Assembly: GCF_001905725.1 (NCBI RefSeq)
Contig: NZ_LIWB01000001.1
Coordinates: forward strand, 434,001 to 498,000
Reading direction: 5' to 3'
DNA: 64,000 nucleotides
Source: Streptomyces sp. CB02400
GTDB lineage: Bacteria; Actinomycetota; Actinomycetes; Streptomycetales; Streptomycetaceae
Shown: one piece after another, positions 28,177 through 36,801 of the stretch
Position numbering within the stretch: the stretch's first letter is position 1
Layout: every line of letters begins with the position of its first letter
Notes under the pieces: model-generated
Database searches by the model: none
The model's input: the letters and a program-made list of their open reading frames with translations, nothing else
Told to the model about the DNA's origin: nothing
Program-made: the position numbers and the translations under genes

Positions 28177-29643
28177 ATGGGATCCACTTCCGCCGAGAAC
28201 AACGGCACCGGTTCCACCGAGAACAACGGCACGTCCGGTGTGGGGCGCCGCGCACTGATCAAGCGGTCCGCCGCGCTCGGCCTGGTTTCCGTACCGGCGA
28301 TGAGCTTCCTGTCCGCGTGTGCCAGCGGGGGCGGGGAGGACAACTCCGGTGACAACGAGGGCAAGACGTCCGAATCCAACCCGTTCGGCGTCAAGGAAGG
28401 CAGCAAACTCGACGTCGTCATCTTCAAGGGCGGTTACGGCGACGACTACGCCAAGGCGTGGGAGGCCGCGTTCGAGAAGGAGTGGGGCGTCACCTCCGTC
28501 CACACCGGAACGCAGGAGATCACGGGCAAGCTCCAGCCCCGCTTCAACGCCGGGAACCCGCCGGACATCGTCGACGACTCCGGCGCCCAGCAGATCCCGA
28601 TCGACGTGCTGCACAAGAACGGCCAGCTCCTCGACCTCGCCGAAGTGCTGGACGCCCCCTCGGTCGACGATCCGGACGTCAAGGTCCGCGACACCCTCAT
28701 CCCCGGCACGCTCGACGCCGGAATGCAGGAGGGCAAGGTCGTCGCCCTCAACTACATCTACACGGTGTGGGGTCTGTGGTACTCCGGCAAGCTCTTCCAG
28801 GAGAAGGGCTGGGAGGCGCCCAAGACCTGGGACGACTTCCTCGCCATCTGCAAGGACGCCAAGGACGGGGGCATCGGCGGCCTCGCCCACCAGGGCAAGT
28901 ACCCGTACTACATCAACGTCGCCATCATGGACCTGATCGCCAAGAAGGGCGGCCTGGACGCCATGAAGGCGATCGACAACCTCGACCCCAAGGCGTTCGT
29001 CGGCTCCGACGCCGCGCAGGAGGCCATCGAGGCGGTCTACGAGGTCGTCGAGAAGGGCTATCTGATGCCCGGTACGAACGGCCTCACCCACAACGAGTCG
29101 CAGACCCGCTGGAACCAGTACAAGGCCGCCTTCATCACCAGCGGCTCCTGGCTCGAGAACGAGCAGCTCAAGACGACACCGGACGACTTCGACATGAAGT
29201 TCCTGCCGATGCCGCTGCTGCCGGACAGCGCGCTGCCGTTCGAGGCGATCCGGGCCGGCTCCGGTGAGCCCTTCATCATCCCCTCCAAGGCCAAGAACCT
29301 CCCCGCGGCCAAGGAGTTCATGCGCAGGATGCTCTCCAAGGAGTGGTCGACCCTGTTCGCCAAGGAGGCGAACTCGCTGACCATCCTCAAGGACGGCGTC
29401 GACACGGGCGTCCAGCTCCGGCCGGGCACCCAGTCCACGGTCGAGGCATCCAAGGCGGCCGGCGACAACACCTTCCGTTTCCTGTACACCGAGTGGTACA
29501 GCGAGATGGGCACCGCCATCGAGAACGCCTCCAACGAGCTGATGGCCAAGCGCATCCAGCCCAAGGAATGGCTCAAGCGCGCCCAGGCCGCGGTCGACAA
29601 GCAGGCCAAGGACCCGGCCTCGAAGCAGAACCGCCGCGACTGA
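28177..29643 (+). CDS. ngcE: N-acetylglucosamine/chitobiose-binding lipoprotein NgcE
   Basis: 488 residues. A long, Ser/Asn/Gly-rich N-tail precedes twin arginine-like GRRALIKRSAALGL and a lipobox FLSAC, so it is a lipoprotein, probably Tat-exported. The mature part is a type I solute-binding protein (GDDYAKAWEAAFEKEWGV; VWGLWYSGKLFQEKGWEAP). Order and position between GH92 and ngcFG, ahead of the ROK regulator and xylFGH, match SCO6005 of S. coelicolor, which binds chitobiose. ATG 28177 was taken because GGCGAGGAC lies just upstream; TTG 28171 is possible. A 21-bp stem-loop follows before ngcF. The ATPase is not encoded here (MsiK presumed). Confidence 0.88.
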   Translation: MGSTSAENNGTGSTENNGTSGVGRRALIKRSAALGLVSVPAMSFLSACASGGGEDNSGDNEGKTSESNPFGVKEGSKLDVVIFKGGYGDDYAKAWEAAFEKEWGVTSVHTGTQEITGKLQPRFNAGNPPDIVDDSGAQQIPIDVLHKNGQLLDLAEVLDAPSVDDPDVKVRDTLIPGTLDAGMQEGKVVALNYIYTVWGLWYSGKLFQEKGWEAPKTWDDFLAICKDAKDGGIGGLAHQGKYPYYINVAIMDLIAKKGGLDAMKAIDNLDPKAFVGSDAAQEAIEAVYEVVEKGYLMPGTNGLTHNESQTRWNQYKAAFITSGSWLENEQLKTTPDDFDMKFLPMPLLPDSALPFEAIRAGSGEPFIIPSKAKNLPAAKEFMRRMLSKEWSTLFAKEANSLTILKDGVDTGVQLRPGTQSTVEASKAAGDNTFRFLYTEWYSEMGTAIENASNELMAKRIQPKEWLKRAQAAVDKQAKDPASKQNRRD

Positions 29644-29662
29644 TCTCGCTCGACCGACCGCA

Positions 29663-29750
29663 TTCCGGGCCGGGAATCCTCCCGACCGCGCGCACGGCCG
29701 GTGAGGATGATCGACCGCGTGCACGACCGGGGAGGATTCCCGGCCCGGAA
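29663..29750 (+). repeat. Long inverted repeat between ngcE and ngcF
   Basis: Arms 29663-29683 and 29730-29750 are perfectly complementary over 21 bases, enclosing a 46-base loop. Inside, 29683-29709 and 29712-29738 are near-identical direct repeats of about 27 bases (core CGACCGCG-GCACG-CCGG). Within an operon this should act as a partial terminator or a 3' RNA stabiliser that raises binding protein over permease. Confidence 0.85.
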
Positions 29751-29776
29751 CGGCCACACCCAGGGGCAGGAACGCC

Positions 29777-30706
29777 ATGCGCAAAGGGCAGCACCGGTTC
29801 GTCGCGGGATTTCTCCTCCTTCCTGTGGCGCTCTATCTGATCTTCGTGATCTGGCCGTACATCCAGACGTTCGGTTATTCGCTGACCGACTGGAAGGGCC
29901 AGTCGCAGACCTTCAGTTTCGTCGGACTGGACAACTACACGAAGTTGCTCCAGGACGACATCTTCATGGGAGCCATCTGGCACAACATCCTGTTCCTGGT
30001 GTTCATCCCGGTGATCACCATTCTGCTCGCGCTGTTCTTCGCCTTCATGGTGAACGCGGGCGGACGCGGACGTTCCGGAGGCGTCTCGGGAGTCGCCGGA
30101 TCCAAGTACTACCGGGTCATCTATTTCTTCCCGCAGGTGCTGTCCCTGGCCATCATGGCGGTGCTCTTCGGAGCGGTGTACCGCAGTGACGGCGGCGGCA
30201 TGCTCAACGGCGTCCTGATCAAACTCGGACTGGTCGACAAGAACAATCCGGTGGAATGGCTCAACGAGCCGAACTTCGTGCTGTGGGCGCTCATCGCGGT
30301 GGTCGTCTGGCACGGCGTCGGCTTCTACCTGGTGCTGTTCTCCGCCGCCATGCAGTCCATTCCGCGGGACGTCTACGAGGCCGCGCTGATCGACGGCGCC
30401 GGCCGCGCCCAGTCCTTCTTCCGCATCACCCTGCCGCTGCTGTGGGACTCCGTGCAGACCGCCTGGGTCTACCTCGGCATCGCGGCGATGGACATGTTCA
30501 TCCTGGTCTCCACCATGACAGCCGGGGACTACGGCGGCGGGCCCGACCACCACAGCGAGGTCATGTCGACCGTGATGATGCGGAACTTCCTGCTGTACGG
30601 CCGGAGCGGCTACGCCTGCGCCATGGGCGTGGTCATGCTGGTCCTCACCCTGATCGTGTCCGTGGTCATGCTGCGCGCCACCCGTCGCGAGCGCATCGAG
30701 TTCTGA
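29777..30706 (+). CDS. ngcF: ABC transporter permease NgcF
   Basis: 309-residue inner-membrane permease of the CUT1 family with six predicted spans. The coupling loop reads DVYEAALIDGAGRAQSFFRITLP. It forms the importer channel with NgcG and receives GlcNAc or chitobiose from NgcE. The start ATG 29777 follows AGGAACGCC. A 133-base gap with a strong stem-loop separates it from ngcE, so it is likely expressed at a lower level. The substrate assignment comes from synteny with the characterised Streptomyces system. Confidence 0.87.
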   Translation: MRKGQHRFVAGFLLLPVALYLIFVIWPYIQTFGYSLTDWKGQSQTFSFVGLDNYTKLLQDDIFMGAIWHNILFLVFIPVITILLALFFAFMVNAGGRGRSGGVSGVAGSKYYRVIYFFPQVLSLAIMAVLFGAVYRSDGGGMLNGVLIKLGLVDKNNPVEWLNEPNFVLWALIAVVVWHGVGFYLVLFSAAMQSIPRDVYEAALIDGAGRAQSFFRITLPLLWDSVQTAWVYLGIAAMDMFILVSTMTAGDYGGGPDHHSEVMSTVMMRNFLLYGRSGYACAMGVVMLVLTLIVSVVMLRATRRERIEF

Positions 30707-30721
30707 GGCGGAGTAACGACG

Positions 30722-31657
30722 ATGAGCGCACCCCTCAAGGAAACCGCCCCCACCGGGGGCCCCACCCCGCCCCCGCCGCCGGTGGCCAAGGGCACCGTCC
30801 GCCCCGGCGACCGGCGCGGCGAAGGCGTCGTGCTGAACGTCTTCTCGCACGGCTTCCTCGTCGTGTGGGCGGTGCTGATCGTGCTGCCGCTGCTGTGGCT
30901 GGTGCTGAGCTCCTTCAAGACCGACACGCAGATCGGCGGCTCCGCCTTCGGCTGGCCGCAGAACTGGGACCCGGGCGTGTTCTCCCGCGCCTGGGAGAAG
31001 GGCATCGGGGACTACTTCCTCAACACCGTCATCGTGCTGGTCTTCTCCGTGCCGCTGACGATGCTGCTCGGCTCCATGGCGGCGTACGTGCTGGCCAGGT
31101 ACGAGTTCTGGGGCAACCGGTTCCTGTACTACTTCTTCGTCGCGGGCGCGATGTTCCCCGTGTTCCTCGCCCTGGTGCCGCTGTTCTTCATGGTCAAACG
31201 GCTCGACATGCTGAACAGCTACCAGGGGCTGATCCTGGTGTACGTCGCCTACTCGATGCCGTTCACGGTGTTCTTCATGCACGCCTTCTTCCGGACCCTG
31301 CCCACGGCGGTCTTCGAGGCGGCGATCCTCGACGGCGCCTCGCACACCCGGACCTTCTTCCAGGTGATGCTGCCGATGGCCAAGCCCGGTCTGCTGAGCG
31401 TCGGCATCTTCAACACGCTGGGCCAGTGGAACCAGTACATCCTGCCGACGGTGCTGATGCAGCCGCAGAGCGGTGACGACCCGGAACGCTACGTGCTGAC
31501 CCAGGGGCTGATCCAGCTCCAGCAGCAGCAGGGCTACGCCTCGGACCTCCCGGTGCTCTTCGCGGGCGTGACGATCGCCATGGTGCCCATGCTGGTGGTC
31601 TACCTGTCCTTCCAGCGCCAGGTGCAGGCAGGGCTCACCTCCGCCACCCTGAAGTAA
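30722..31657 (+). CDS. ngcG: ABC transporter permease NgcG
   Basis: 311-residue second permease. A proline-rich cytoplasmic tail (TPPPPPVAKG) precedes six spans; the coupling motif is AVFEAAILDGASHTRTFFQVMLP. It begins 15 bases after ngcF with GGAG upstream, so the two are co-translated. A perfect 15-bp terminator hairpin lies 43 bases after its stop and ends the ngc operon. Confidence 0.87.
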   Translation: MSAPLKETAPTGGPTPPPPPVAKGTVRPGDRRGEGVVLNVFSHGFLVVWAVLIVLPLLWLVLSSFKTDTQIGGSAFGWPQNWDPGVFSRAWEKGIGDYFLNTVIVLVFSVPLTMLLGSMAAYVLARYEFWGNRFLYYFFVAGAMFPVFLALVPLFFMVKRLDMLNSYQGLILVYVAYSMPFTVFFMHAFFRTLPTAVFEAAILDGASHTRTFFQVMLPMAKPGLLSVGIFNTLGQWNQYILPTVLMQPQSGDDPERYVLTQGLIQLQQQQGYASDLPVLFAGVTIAMVPMLVVYLSFQRQVQAGLTSATLK

Positions 31658-31699
31658 CCCACTGGTACAGCCTTGAAGTGACGCACCGGAACGCCTCGT

Positions 31700-31735
31700 A
31701 CACGCGCCGCTCCCGCCCCTGGGAGCGGCGCGTGT
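31700..31735 (+). terminator. Terminator of the ngcEFG operon
   Basis: ACACGCGCCGCTCCC at 31700-31714 pairs perfectly with 31721-31735 around a GCCCCT loop. Confidence 0.85.
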
Positions 31736-31770
31736 CCATGTGTCCGTGCACCCGGAAACGGTTCAACCTC

Positions 31771-31801
31771 TTGACGGGAGGCAACCCGAACGGCTCATCT
31801 T
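31771..31801 (+). promoter_or_regulatory. Candidate rok7B7 promoter
   Basis: TTGACG (31771-31776) is a good -35; CATCTT (31796-31801) 19 bases later is a weak -10. The start codon is 65 bases further on. Confidence 0.35.
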
Positions 31802-31865
31802 AGAGTTCACTAGTTGGACATGAGAGGGGCCTCACCGAAGCGGCCCCCGCGCGCAGGAGGTCGTC

Positions 31866-33077
31866 GTGGAGACTCCGGGGTCGCAGTCGTCGCTGCACCG
31901 AGCCAACCTGGAGCGGGTCGTCCGAGCAGTACGTCTTGCGGGATCCCTCACCCAGGCCGAGATCGCGAGGACGACCGGTTTGTCCGCGGCCACGGTCTCC
32001 AACATCGTCCGGGAGCTGAAGGACGGCGGAACGGTCGAGGTCACGCCCACCTCGGCGGGCGGGCGCAGGGCGCGCAGCGTCTCGCTGAGCGGGGACGCCG
32101 GCATCGTGATCGGGGTCGACTTCGGCCACACCCATTTGCGGGTCGCGGTCGGGAACCTCGCCCATCAGGTGCTGGCCGAGGAGTCCGAGCCGCTGGATGT
32201 GGACGCCTCCGCGACGCAGGGCCTCGACCGGGCGGAACAACTGGTCAAACGGCTGATCGAGGCGACCGGAGTGGACCCGTCCAAGGTCGCGGGGGTGGGT
32301 CTCGGCGTACCGGGGCCGATCGACGTGGAGTCCGGGACCCTGGGCTCGACCGCGATCCTGCCCGGCTGGACCGGCGCCAGGCCCGCCGAGGAGCTGCGGG
32401 GGCGGCTCGGCGTGCCGGTGCACGTGGACAACGACGCCAACCTCGGCGCCCTCGGCGAGATGGTCTGGGGCAGCGGCCGGGGCGTGCGCGACCTGGCGTA
32501 CATCAAGGTCGCCAGCGGTGTCGGCGCCGGTCTGGTGATCAGCGGGAAGATCTATCGCGGCCCGGGCGGCACCGCAGGCGAAATCGGGCATATTACACTC
32601 GATGAATCCGGACCCGTCTGCCGCTGCGGCAACCGCGGCTGCCTGGAGACCTTCACGGCCGCGCGCTATGTGCTCCCGCTGCTCCAGCCCAGTCACGGCA
32701 CCGACCTCACGATGGAGGGCGTCGTACGGCTGGCGCGGGACGGGGACCCTGGCTGCCGTCGGGTGATCGCCGACGTCGGCCGCCACGTCGGCAGTGGAGT
32801 CGCCAATCTCTGCAACCTGCTGAACCCGAGCCGGGTGGTGCTCGGCGGTGATCTCGCCGAGGCCGGTGAGCTGGTGCTCGGGCCGATCCGGGAGTCCGTC
32901 GGCCGCTATGCGATCCCCAGTGCGGCACGTCAACTGTCCATTCTCCCCGGGGCACTTGGAGGCCGTGCGGAGGTGCTCGGAGCGCTCGCCCTCGCGCTGA
33001 GCGAGATGGGCGATTCGACCCTTTTGGACGGCACCGCGACCGGGTCGCTCACCGCGGCCGCCCCTGCCTTCACTTAG
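31866..33077 (+). CDS. rok7B7: ROK-family transcriptional regulator (Rok7B7/XylR type)
   Basis: 403 residues: a winged-helix DNA-binding domain at about 8-75 (GSLTQAEIARTTGLSAATVSNIVREL) and a ROK sugar-binding domain with the GVDFGHTHLR phosphate loop, GGTAGEIGHITL and the zinc motif CRCGNRGCLE. GTG 31866 has a perfect AGGAGG five bases away. Its place directly before xylFGH and after ngcEFG matches S. coelicolor SCO6008, Rok7B7, reported to repress xylFGH and to influence carbon catabolite repression and antibiotic production. It most likely controls the xylose operon next to it; xylose or a derivative is the probable ligand. Confidence 0.9.
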   Translation: METPGSQSSLHRANLERVVRAVRLAGSLTQAEIARTTGLSAATVSNIVRELKDGGTVEVTPTSAGGRRARSVSLSGDAGIVIGVDFGHTHLRVAVGNLAHQVLAEESEPLDVDASATQGLDRAEQLVKRLIEATGVDPSKVAGVGLGVPGPIDVESGTLGSTAILPGWTGARPAEELRGRLGVPVHVDNDANLGALGEMVWGSGRGVRDLAYIKVASGVGAGLVISGKIYRGPGGTAGEIGHITLDESGPVCRCGNRGCLETFTAARYVLPLLQPSHGTDLTMEGVVRLARDGDPGCRRVIADVGRHVGSGVANLCNLLNPSRVVLGGDLAEAGELVLGPIRESVGRYAIPSAARQLSILPGALGGRAEVLGALALALSEMGDSTLLDGTATGSLTAAAPAFT

Positions 33078-33083
33078 AGAACG

Positions 33084-33101
33084 GATGGCACCGTTGCCAT
33101 C
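33084..33101. promoter_or_regulatory. Inverted repeat between rok7B7 and xylF
   Basis: GATGGC-ACCGTT-GCCATC, six-base arms with a six-base centre, 7 bases after the rok7B7 stop. It could be an operator for xylF or a short terminator. TTGACG at 33120 and TTGACT at 33142 are possible -35 elements for xylF. Confidence 0.4.
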
Positions 33102-33199
33102 TCGTTAAGGATTTACTTCTTGACGTCGCACGTGTGGCCGAGTTGACTTCCAGCCACCTCGGCCGCAACGACGCGGCCTCGTCAGGGAGGTTTGTAGAA

Positions 33200-34312
33200 G
33201 TGAACACGCGTATGCGTCGTGCTGCCTTTGCCGTCGCCGCCGGTGTGATGGCCGTCTCGCTCGCCGCTTGCGGCAGCGCCGCCGAGTCCGGCGACAAGAA
33301 GGACTCCGGCGACTCCGCCGCCAAGGGCGATGAGATCAAGGTCGGTCTGCTCCTGCCGGAGAACCAGACCGCGCGGTACGAGAAGCTCGACAAGCCCTTG
33401 ATCGAGAAGAAGGTCAAGGAGCTCACGAACAACAAGGGCGAGGTTGTCTACAACAACGCCAAGCAGGACGCCAGCCTGCAGAACCAGCAGGTCGAGACGA
33501 TGATCACCAACAAGGTGGACGTTCTCATCATCGACGCGGTGGACTCCAAGGCCATCGCCGGCTCGGTGAAGAAGGCCAAGGACGCCGGCATCCCGGTCGT
33601 GGCCTACGACCGCCTCGCCGAGGGCCCGATCGACGCCTACACCTCGTTCGACAACGTGACCGTCGGCAAGACCCAGGGCGAGGCCCTGCTGAAGGCGCTG
33701 GGCGACAAGGCCAAGGACGGCCAGATCGTCATGATGAACGGCTCCTCCACCGACCCGAACGCCGCCATGTTCAAGGAGGGCGCGCACTCCGTCCTCGACG
33801 GCAAGGTGAAGGTCGGCCGCGAGTACGACACCAAGGAGTGGAAGCCGGAGAACGCCAACGCCAACATGGAGGGCGCCATCTCCGCCCTCGGCAAGGACAA
33901 GATCGTCGGCGTCTACTCCGCCAACGACGGCATGGCGGGCGGCATCATCACCGCCCTGAAGGCCGCCGGCATCGCCGACATCCCGGTCACCGGCCAGGAC
34001 GCCGAACTCGCGGGTGTGCAGCGCATCGTCACCGGTGAGCAGTACATGAGCGTCTACAAGCCGTACCCGCAGGAGGCCGACGTGGCCGCGGAGATGGCCG
34101 TGCTGCTGGCGCAGGGCAAGTCGCTGGACTCCGTCGCCAAGGACAAGGTCGACAGCCCCACCACCAAGGGTGTCCCGTCCGTGATCGTCCCGGTCGTCTC
34201 GCTGACCCAGGACAACATCAACGACACCGTGATCAAGGACGGCATCTACACCGTCCAGGAGATCTGCACGGACAAGTACAAGGCGGCCTGCGACAAGATC
34301 GGCCTCAAGTAA
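33200..34312 (+). CDS. xylF: D-xylose-binding lipoprotein XylF
   Basis: 370 residues from GTG 33200 (GGGAGG nine bases upstream; an in-frame ATG at 33134 gives an untypical leader). The leader ends at lipobox SLAAC. The mature protein is a periplasmic-binding type I (RbsB-like) fold with NKVDVLIIDAVDSKAIAG, PVVAYDRLAEGPIDAYTSFDN and VTGQDAELAGVQRIVTGEQYMSVYKP, all typical of xylose binders. It feeds XylGH. A strong hairpin separates it from xylG, so it is probably made in excess. Confidence 0.93.
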   Translation: MNTRMRRAAFAVAAGVMAVSLAACGSAAESGDKKDSGDSAAKGDEIKVGLLLPENQTARYEKLDKPLIEKKVKELTNNKGEVVYNNAKQDASLQNQQVETMITNKVDVLIIDAVDSKAIAGSVKKAKDAGIPVVAYDRLAEGPIDAYTSFDNVTVGKTQGEALLKALGDKAKDGQIVMMNGSSTDPNAAMFKEGAHSVLDGKVKVGREYDTKEWKPENANANMEGAISALGKDKIVGVYSANDGMAGGIITALKAAGIADIPVTGQDAELAGVQRIVTGEQYMSVYKPYPQEADVAAEMAVLLAQGKSLDSVAKDKVDSPTTKGVPSVIVPVVSLTQDNINDTVIKDGIYTVQEICTDKYKAACDKIGLK

Positions 34313-34337
34313 GCAGTCCCCAACTCCCGTGATGCCT

Positions 34338-34364
34338 CGGGGAGTCCGTGACCCGGACTCCCCG
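34338..34364 (+). terminator. Intra-operon hairpin between xylF and xylG
   Basis: CGGGGAGTCCG (34338-34348) pairs perfectly with 34354-34364 around TGACC, 26 bases after the xylF stop. Transcription must read through to reach xylGH, so partial termination or RNA stabilisation is likely. Confidence 0.75.
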
Positions 34365-34505
34365 CACGGGACCGACTGCCACGCGCTCCGCCGGCGCCCC
34401 GCACACATCAGCCCCGCAAGCTACGCGGGGCGCCGGACGGAACACCCCCCTCAGAAACTTCTGCACAACCTCCCGCCGGGTCAGGCGGCGAAGGAGATGG
34501 TTCAC

Positions 34506-35288
34506 GTGTCCGCTACGCCCGTGCTGGCGTTGCGCGGGGTCTCCAAGCGTTTCGGTGCCGTCCAGGCGCTCACCGACGTAGAGCTTGAGGTCCACGCCGG
34601 TGAGGTGGTCGCCCTGGTGGGCGACAACGGCGCCGGAAAGTCCACGCTGGTCAAGACGATCGCCGGCGTGCATCCCATCGATGAGGGATCCATCGAGTGG
34701 GACGGCAAGGCCGTCCAGATCAGCAAGCCGCACGACGCCCAGAACCTGGGCATCGCGACGGTCTACCAGGACCTCGCGCTGTGCGACAACATCGATGTCG
34801 TCGGCAACCTCTACCTGGGCCGGGAGATCCGCAGGCGCGGAGTCCTGGACGAGGTGGAGATGGAGCGCCGCTCCCGCGAACTCCTCGACACCCTGTCGAT
34901 CCGCATCCCCAGCGTCCGCATCCCGATCGCCTCCCTCTCCGGCGGTCAGCGCCAGGTCGTGGCCATCGCCCGGTCCATGCTCGGCGAGCCCAAGCTGGTG
35001 ATCCTGGACGAGCCCACCGCCGCCCTCGGCGTCGAGCAGACCGCGCAGGTCCTCGACCTGGTCGAGCGGCTGCGCGAGCGCGGTCACGCGGTCATCCTCA
35101 TCAGCCACAACATGGCCGATGTGAAGGCCGTGGCGGACAAGGTCGCCGTGCTGCGCCTCGGGCGCAACAACGGCGTCTTCGAGGTCAAGTCGACCTCGCA
35201 GGAAGAGATCATCTCCGCCATCACGGGCGCCACGGACAACGCCGTGACCCGTCGTGCGGCGCGCACCAATGGGGAGATCAAGAAGTGA
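34506..35288 (+). CDS. xylG: Xylose ABC transporter ATPase XylG
   Basis: 260 residues with one nucleotide-binding domain: Walker A GDNGAGKST, Q-loop ATVYQDLALCDN, signature LSGGQRQ, Walker B LVILDEPTA and H-loop LISHN. Many CUT2 ATPases are double-length; this short form is usual for Streptomyces XylG, and two copies would assemble. GTG 34506 was chosen because AAGGAG (34491-34496) is nine bases before it but abuts the ATG at 34497. The stop overlaps the xylH GTG. Confidence 0.93.
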   Translation: MSATPVLALRGVSKRFGAVQALTDVELEVHAGEVVALVGDNGAGKSTLVKTIAGVHPIDEGSIEWDGKAVQISKPHDAQNLGIATVYQDLALCDNIDVVGNLYLGREIRRRGVLDEVEMERRSRELLDTLSIRIPSVRIPIASLSGGQRQVVAIARSMLGEPKLVILDEPTAALGVEQTAQVLDLVERLRERGHAVILISHNMADVKAVADKVAVLRLGRNNGVFEVKSTSQEEIISAITGATDNAVTRRAARTNGEIKK

Positions 35289-36577
35289 GCACCGAAAAGA
35301 CCACCACCCCCACCGAGGACCACGCCGTGGAGAACCCCGAGGCGGCCGCCTCGGCGGTCACCGTGGTCGACCCCCGGCTGCTGGTGCGCGAACAGGGCTT
35401 CCTGGGCTACTGGAACGAGTTCAAGCGGAAGATGAAGGCCGGTGACCTCGGCTCCATCCCCGTCGTGGTCGGCCTGCTGATCATCTGGGCCATCTTCACC
35501 AGCCTGAACTCCAACTTCCTCACCGCCGGCAACTTCTCCGACATGTCCGTCGCCATGGTCGGCACGGGCATGATCGCCGTCGGTATCGTCTTCGTCCTGC
35601 TGCTCGGCGAGATCGACCTGTCGGTCGGCTCGGTCAGCGGTGTCGCGGGCGCCGCCTTCGCCGTCATGAACGTCACCCACGGGATGAACGAGGTGCTGGC
35701 CCTGGTGCTGGCGATCCTCACCGGCACGGTGGCCGGCGCCATCCACGGCTTCATCTTCGCCCGCATCGGCGTCCCGGCCTTCGCCGTGACACTCGCCGGA
35801 CTGCTGTTCTGGCAGGGCTTCATGCTGCAGATCCTGGGCGCCAACGGCACGATCAACCTCGACTCCGAGGGCATCGTCGTCAAGCTGACCAGCTACTACT
35901 TCAGCGATGTGGCCGCCGCGTACGGCCTGGCGATCGTCGTGACCGTGGGGTACTTCCTCACCGCGTTCTTCGACAACCGCCGCCGTGAGGCCGCCGGTGT
36001 GCCCTCCCGCCCGCTGAACGAGCTCATCGTGCGGACCGTGCTGCTCGCGATCCTGGCCTTCGCCGCCGCGATCGTCTTCAACCAGTACAAGGGCCTGCCG
36101 CTGGCCGTGGTGATCTTCCTGGCGTTCCTGGTGCTCACGGACTTCGTGCTGCGCCGCACCGCGTACGGCCGCAAGGTCTTCGCGCTCGGCGGCAGCGTCG
36201 AGGCGTCCCGCCGTGCCGGTATCAACGTCGAGATGGTCCGCATCTCGGTCTTCGCGATCGCCGGTACGTTCGCCGCGATCGGCGGCCTGTTCGTCGCGTC
36301 GAAGATCGCCTCCGCCAACCAGGGCGCGGGTACCGGTGAGTTCCTGATGAACGTCATCGCCGCGGCGGTCATCGGTGGTACGTCGCTCTTCGGCGGTCGT
36401 GGCCGCACGTGGGACGCGCTGCTCGGTGTGATGGTGATCATCTCGATCACGTACGGGCTGGCGCTCGAGGGTATCGCCTCGCCGGTCCAGTACATGATCA
36501 CCGGTGGTGTGCTGCTCGCCACTGTCGTCATCGACGCGGTTACCCGTAAGACGCAGAAGACGGCTGGGCGCGCGTAG
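35285..36577 (+). CDS. xylH: Xylose ABC transporter permease XylH
   Basis: 430 residues: a 70-residue hydrophilic N-tail, then about ten hydrophobic segments. The CUT2-permease pattern GEIDLSVGSVSGVAGA and the C-terminal AAVIGGTSLFGGRGRTWDALLGVM are clear. It is the channel for xylose brought by XylF and powered by XylG. GTG 35285 overlaps the xylG stop (GTGA). A terminator follows at 36637. Confidence 0.93.
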   Translation: MSTEKTTTPTEDHAVENPEAAASAVTVVDPRLLVREQGFLGYWNEFKRKMKAGDLGSIPVVVGLLIIWAIFTSLNSNFLTAGNFSDMSVAMVGTGMIAVGIVFVLLLGEIDLSVGSVSGVAGAAFAVMNVTHGMNEVLALVLAILTGTVAGAIHGFIFARIGVPAFAVTLAGLLFWQGFMLQILGANGTINLDSEGIVVKLTSYYFSDVAAAYGLAIVVTVGYFLTAFFDNRRREAAGVPSRPLNELIVRTVLLAILAFAAAIVFNQYKGLPLAVVIFLAFLVLTDFVLRRTAYGRKVFALGGSVEASRRAGINVEMVRISVFAIAGTFAAIGGLFVASKIASANQGAGTGEFLMNVIAAAVIGGTSLFGGRGRTWDALLGVMVIISITYGLALEGIASPVQYMITGGVLLATVVIDAVTRKTQKTAGRA

Positions 36578-36604
36578 TAGCTGCGCTGCGGGTGCGCTGC
36601 GGCT

Positions 36605-36632
36605 TGTCGCGCAGTTCCCCGCGCCCCTTGGG
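36605..36632. repeat. Streptomyces interspersed intergenic sequence
   Basis: The TGTCGCGCAGTTCCCCGCGC-type segment followed by CCCTTGGGG is one I recognise from many Streptomyces intergenic regions. It occurs once in this window and directly precedes the terminator. Confidence 0.4.
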
Positions 36633-36636
36633 GTGT

Positions 36637-36673
36637 GACTGTGCCCGGTGCCTTACAGGTACCGGGCACAGTC
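36637..36673 (+). terminator. Terminator of xylFGH
   Basis: GACTGTGCCCGGT (36637-36649) pairs perfectly with 36661-36673, with an 11-base loop. Confidence 0.8.
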
Positions 36674-36747
36674 GTGTCGTTTATGGGTACTGCTGATCGG
36701 GTGACGTACGACGCACCGCCCGGAGTCGTTCCCGCCGGGCGGAACAT

Positions 36748-36753
36748 TAGACT
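36748..36753 (+). promoter_or_regulatory. Candidate -10 element of dxs
   Basis: TAGACT, a good Streptomyces -10, lies 49 bases before the dxs GTG. The -35 region (around 36724-36730) is weak. Confidence 0.35.
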
Positions 36754-36801
36754 CGACCCGCCCGGCAACAGCTCGATCAGCTCTACTGCAAGGAGGCACG
36801 G

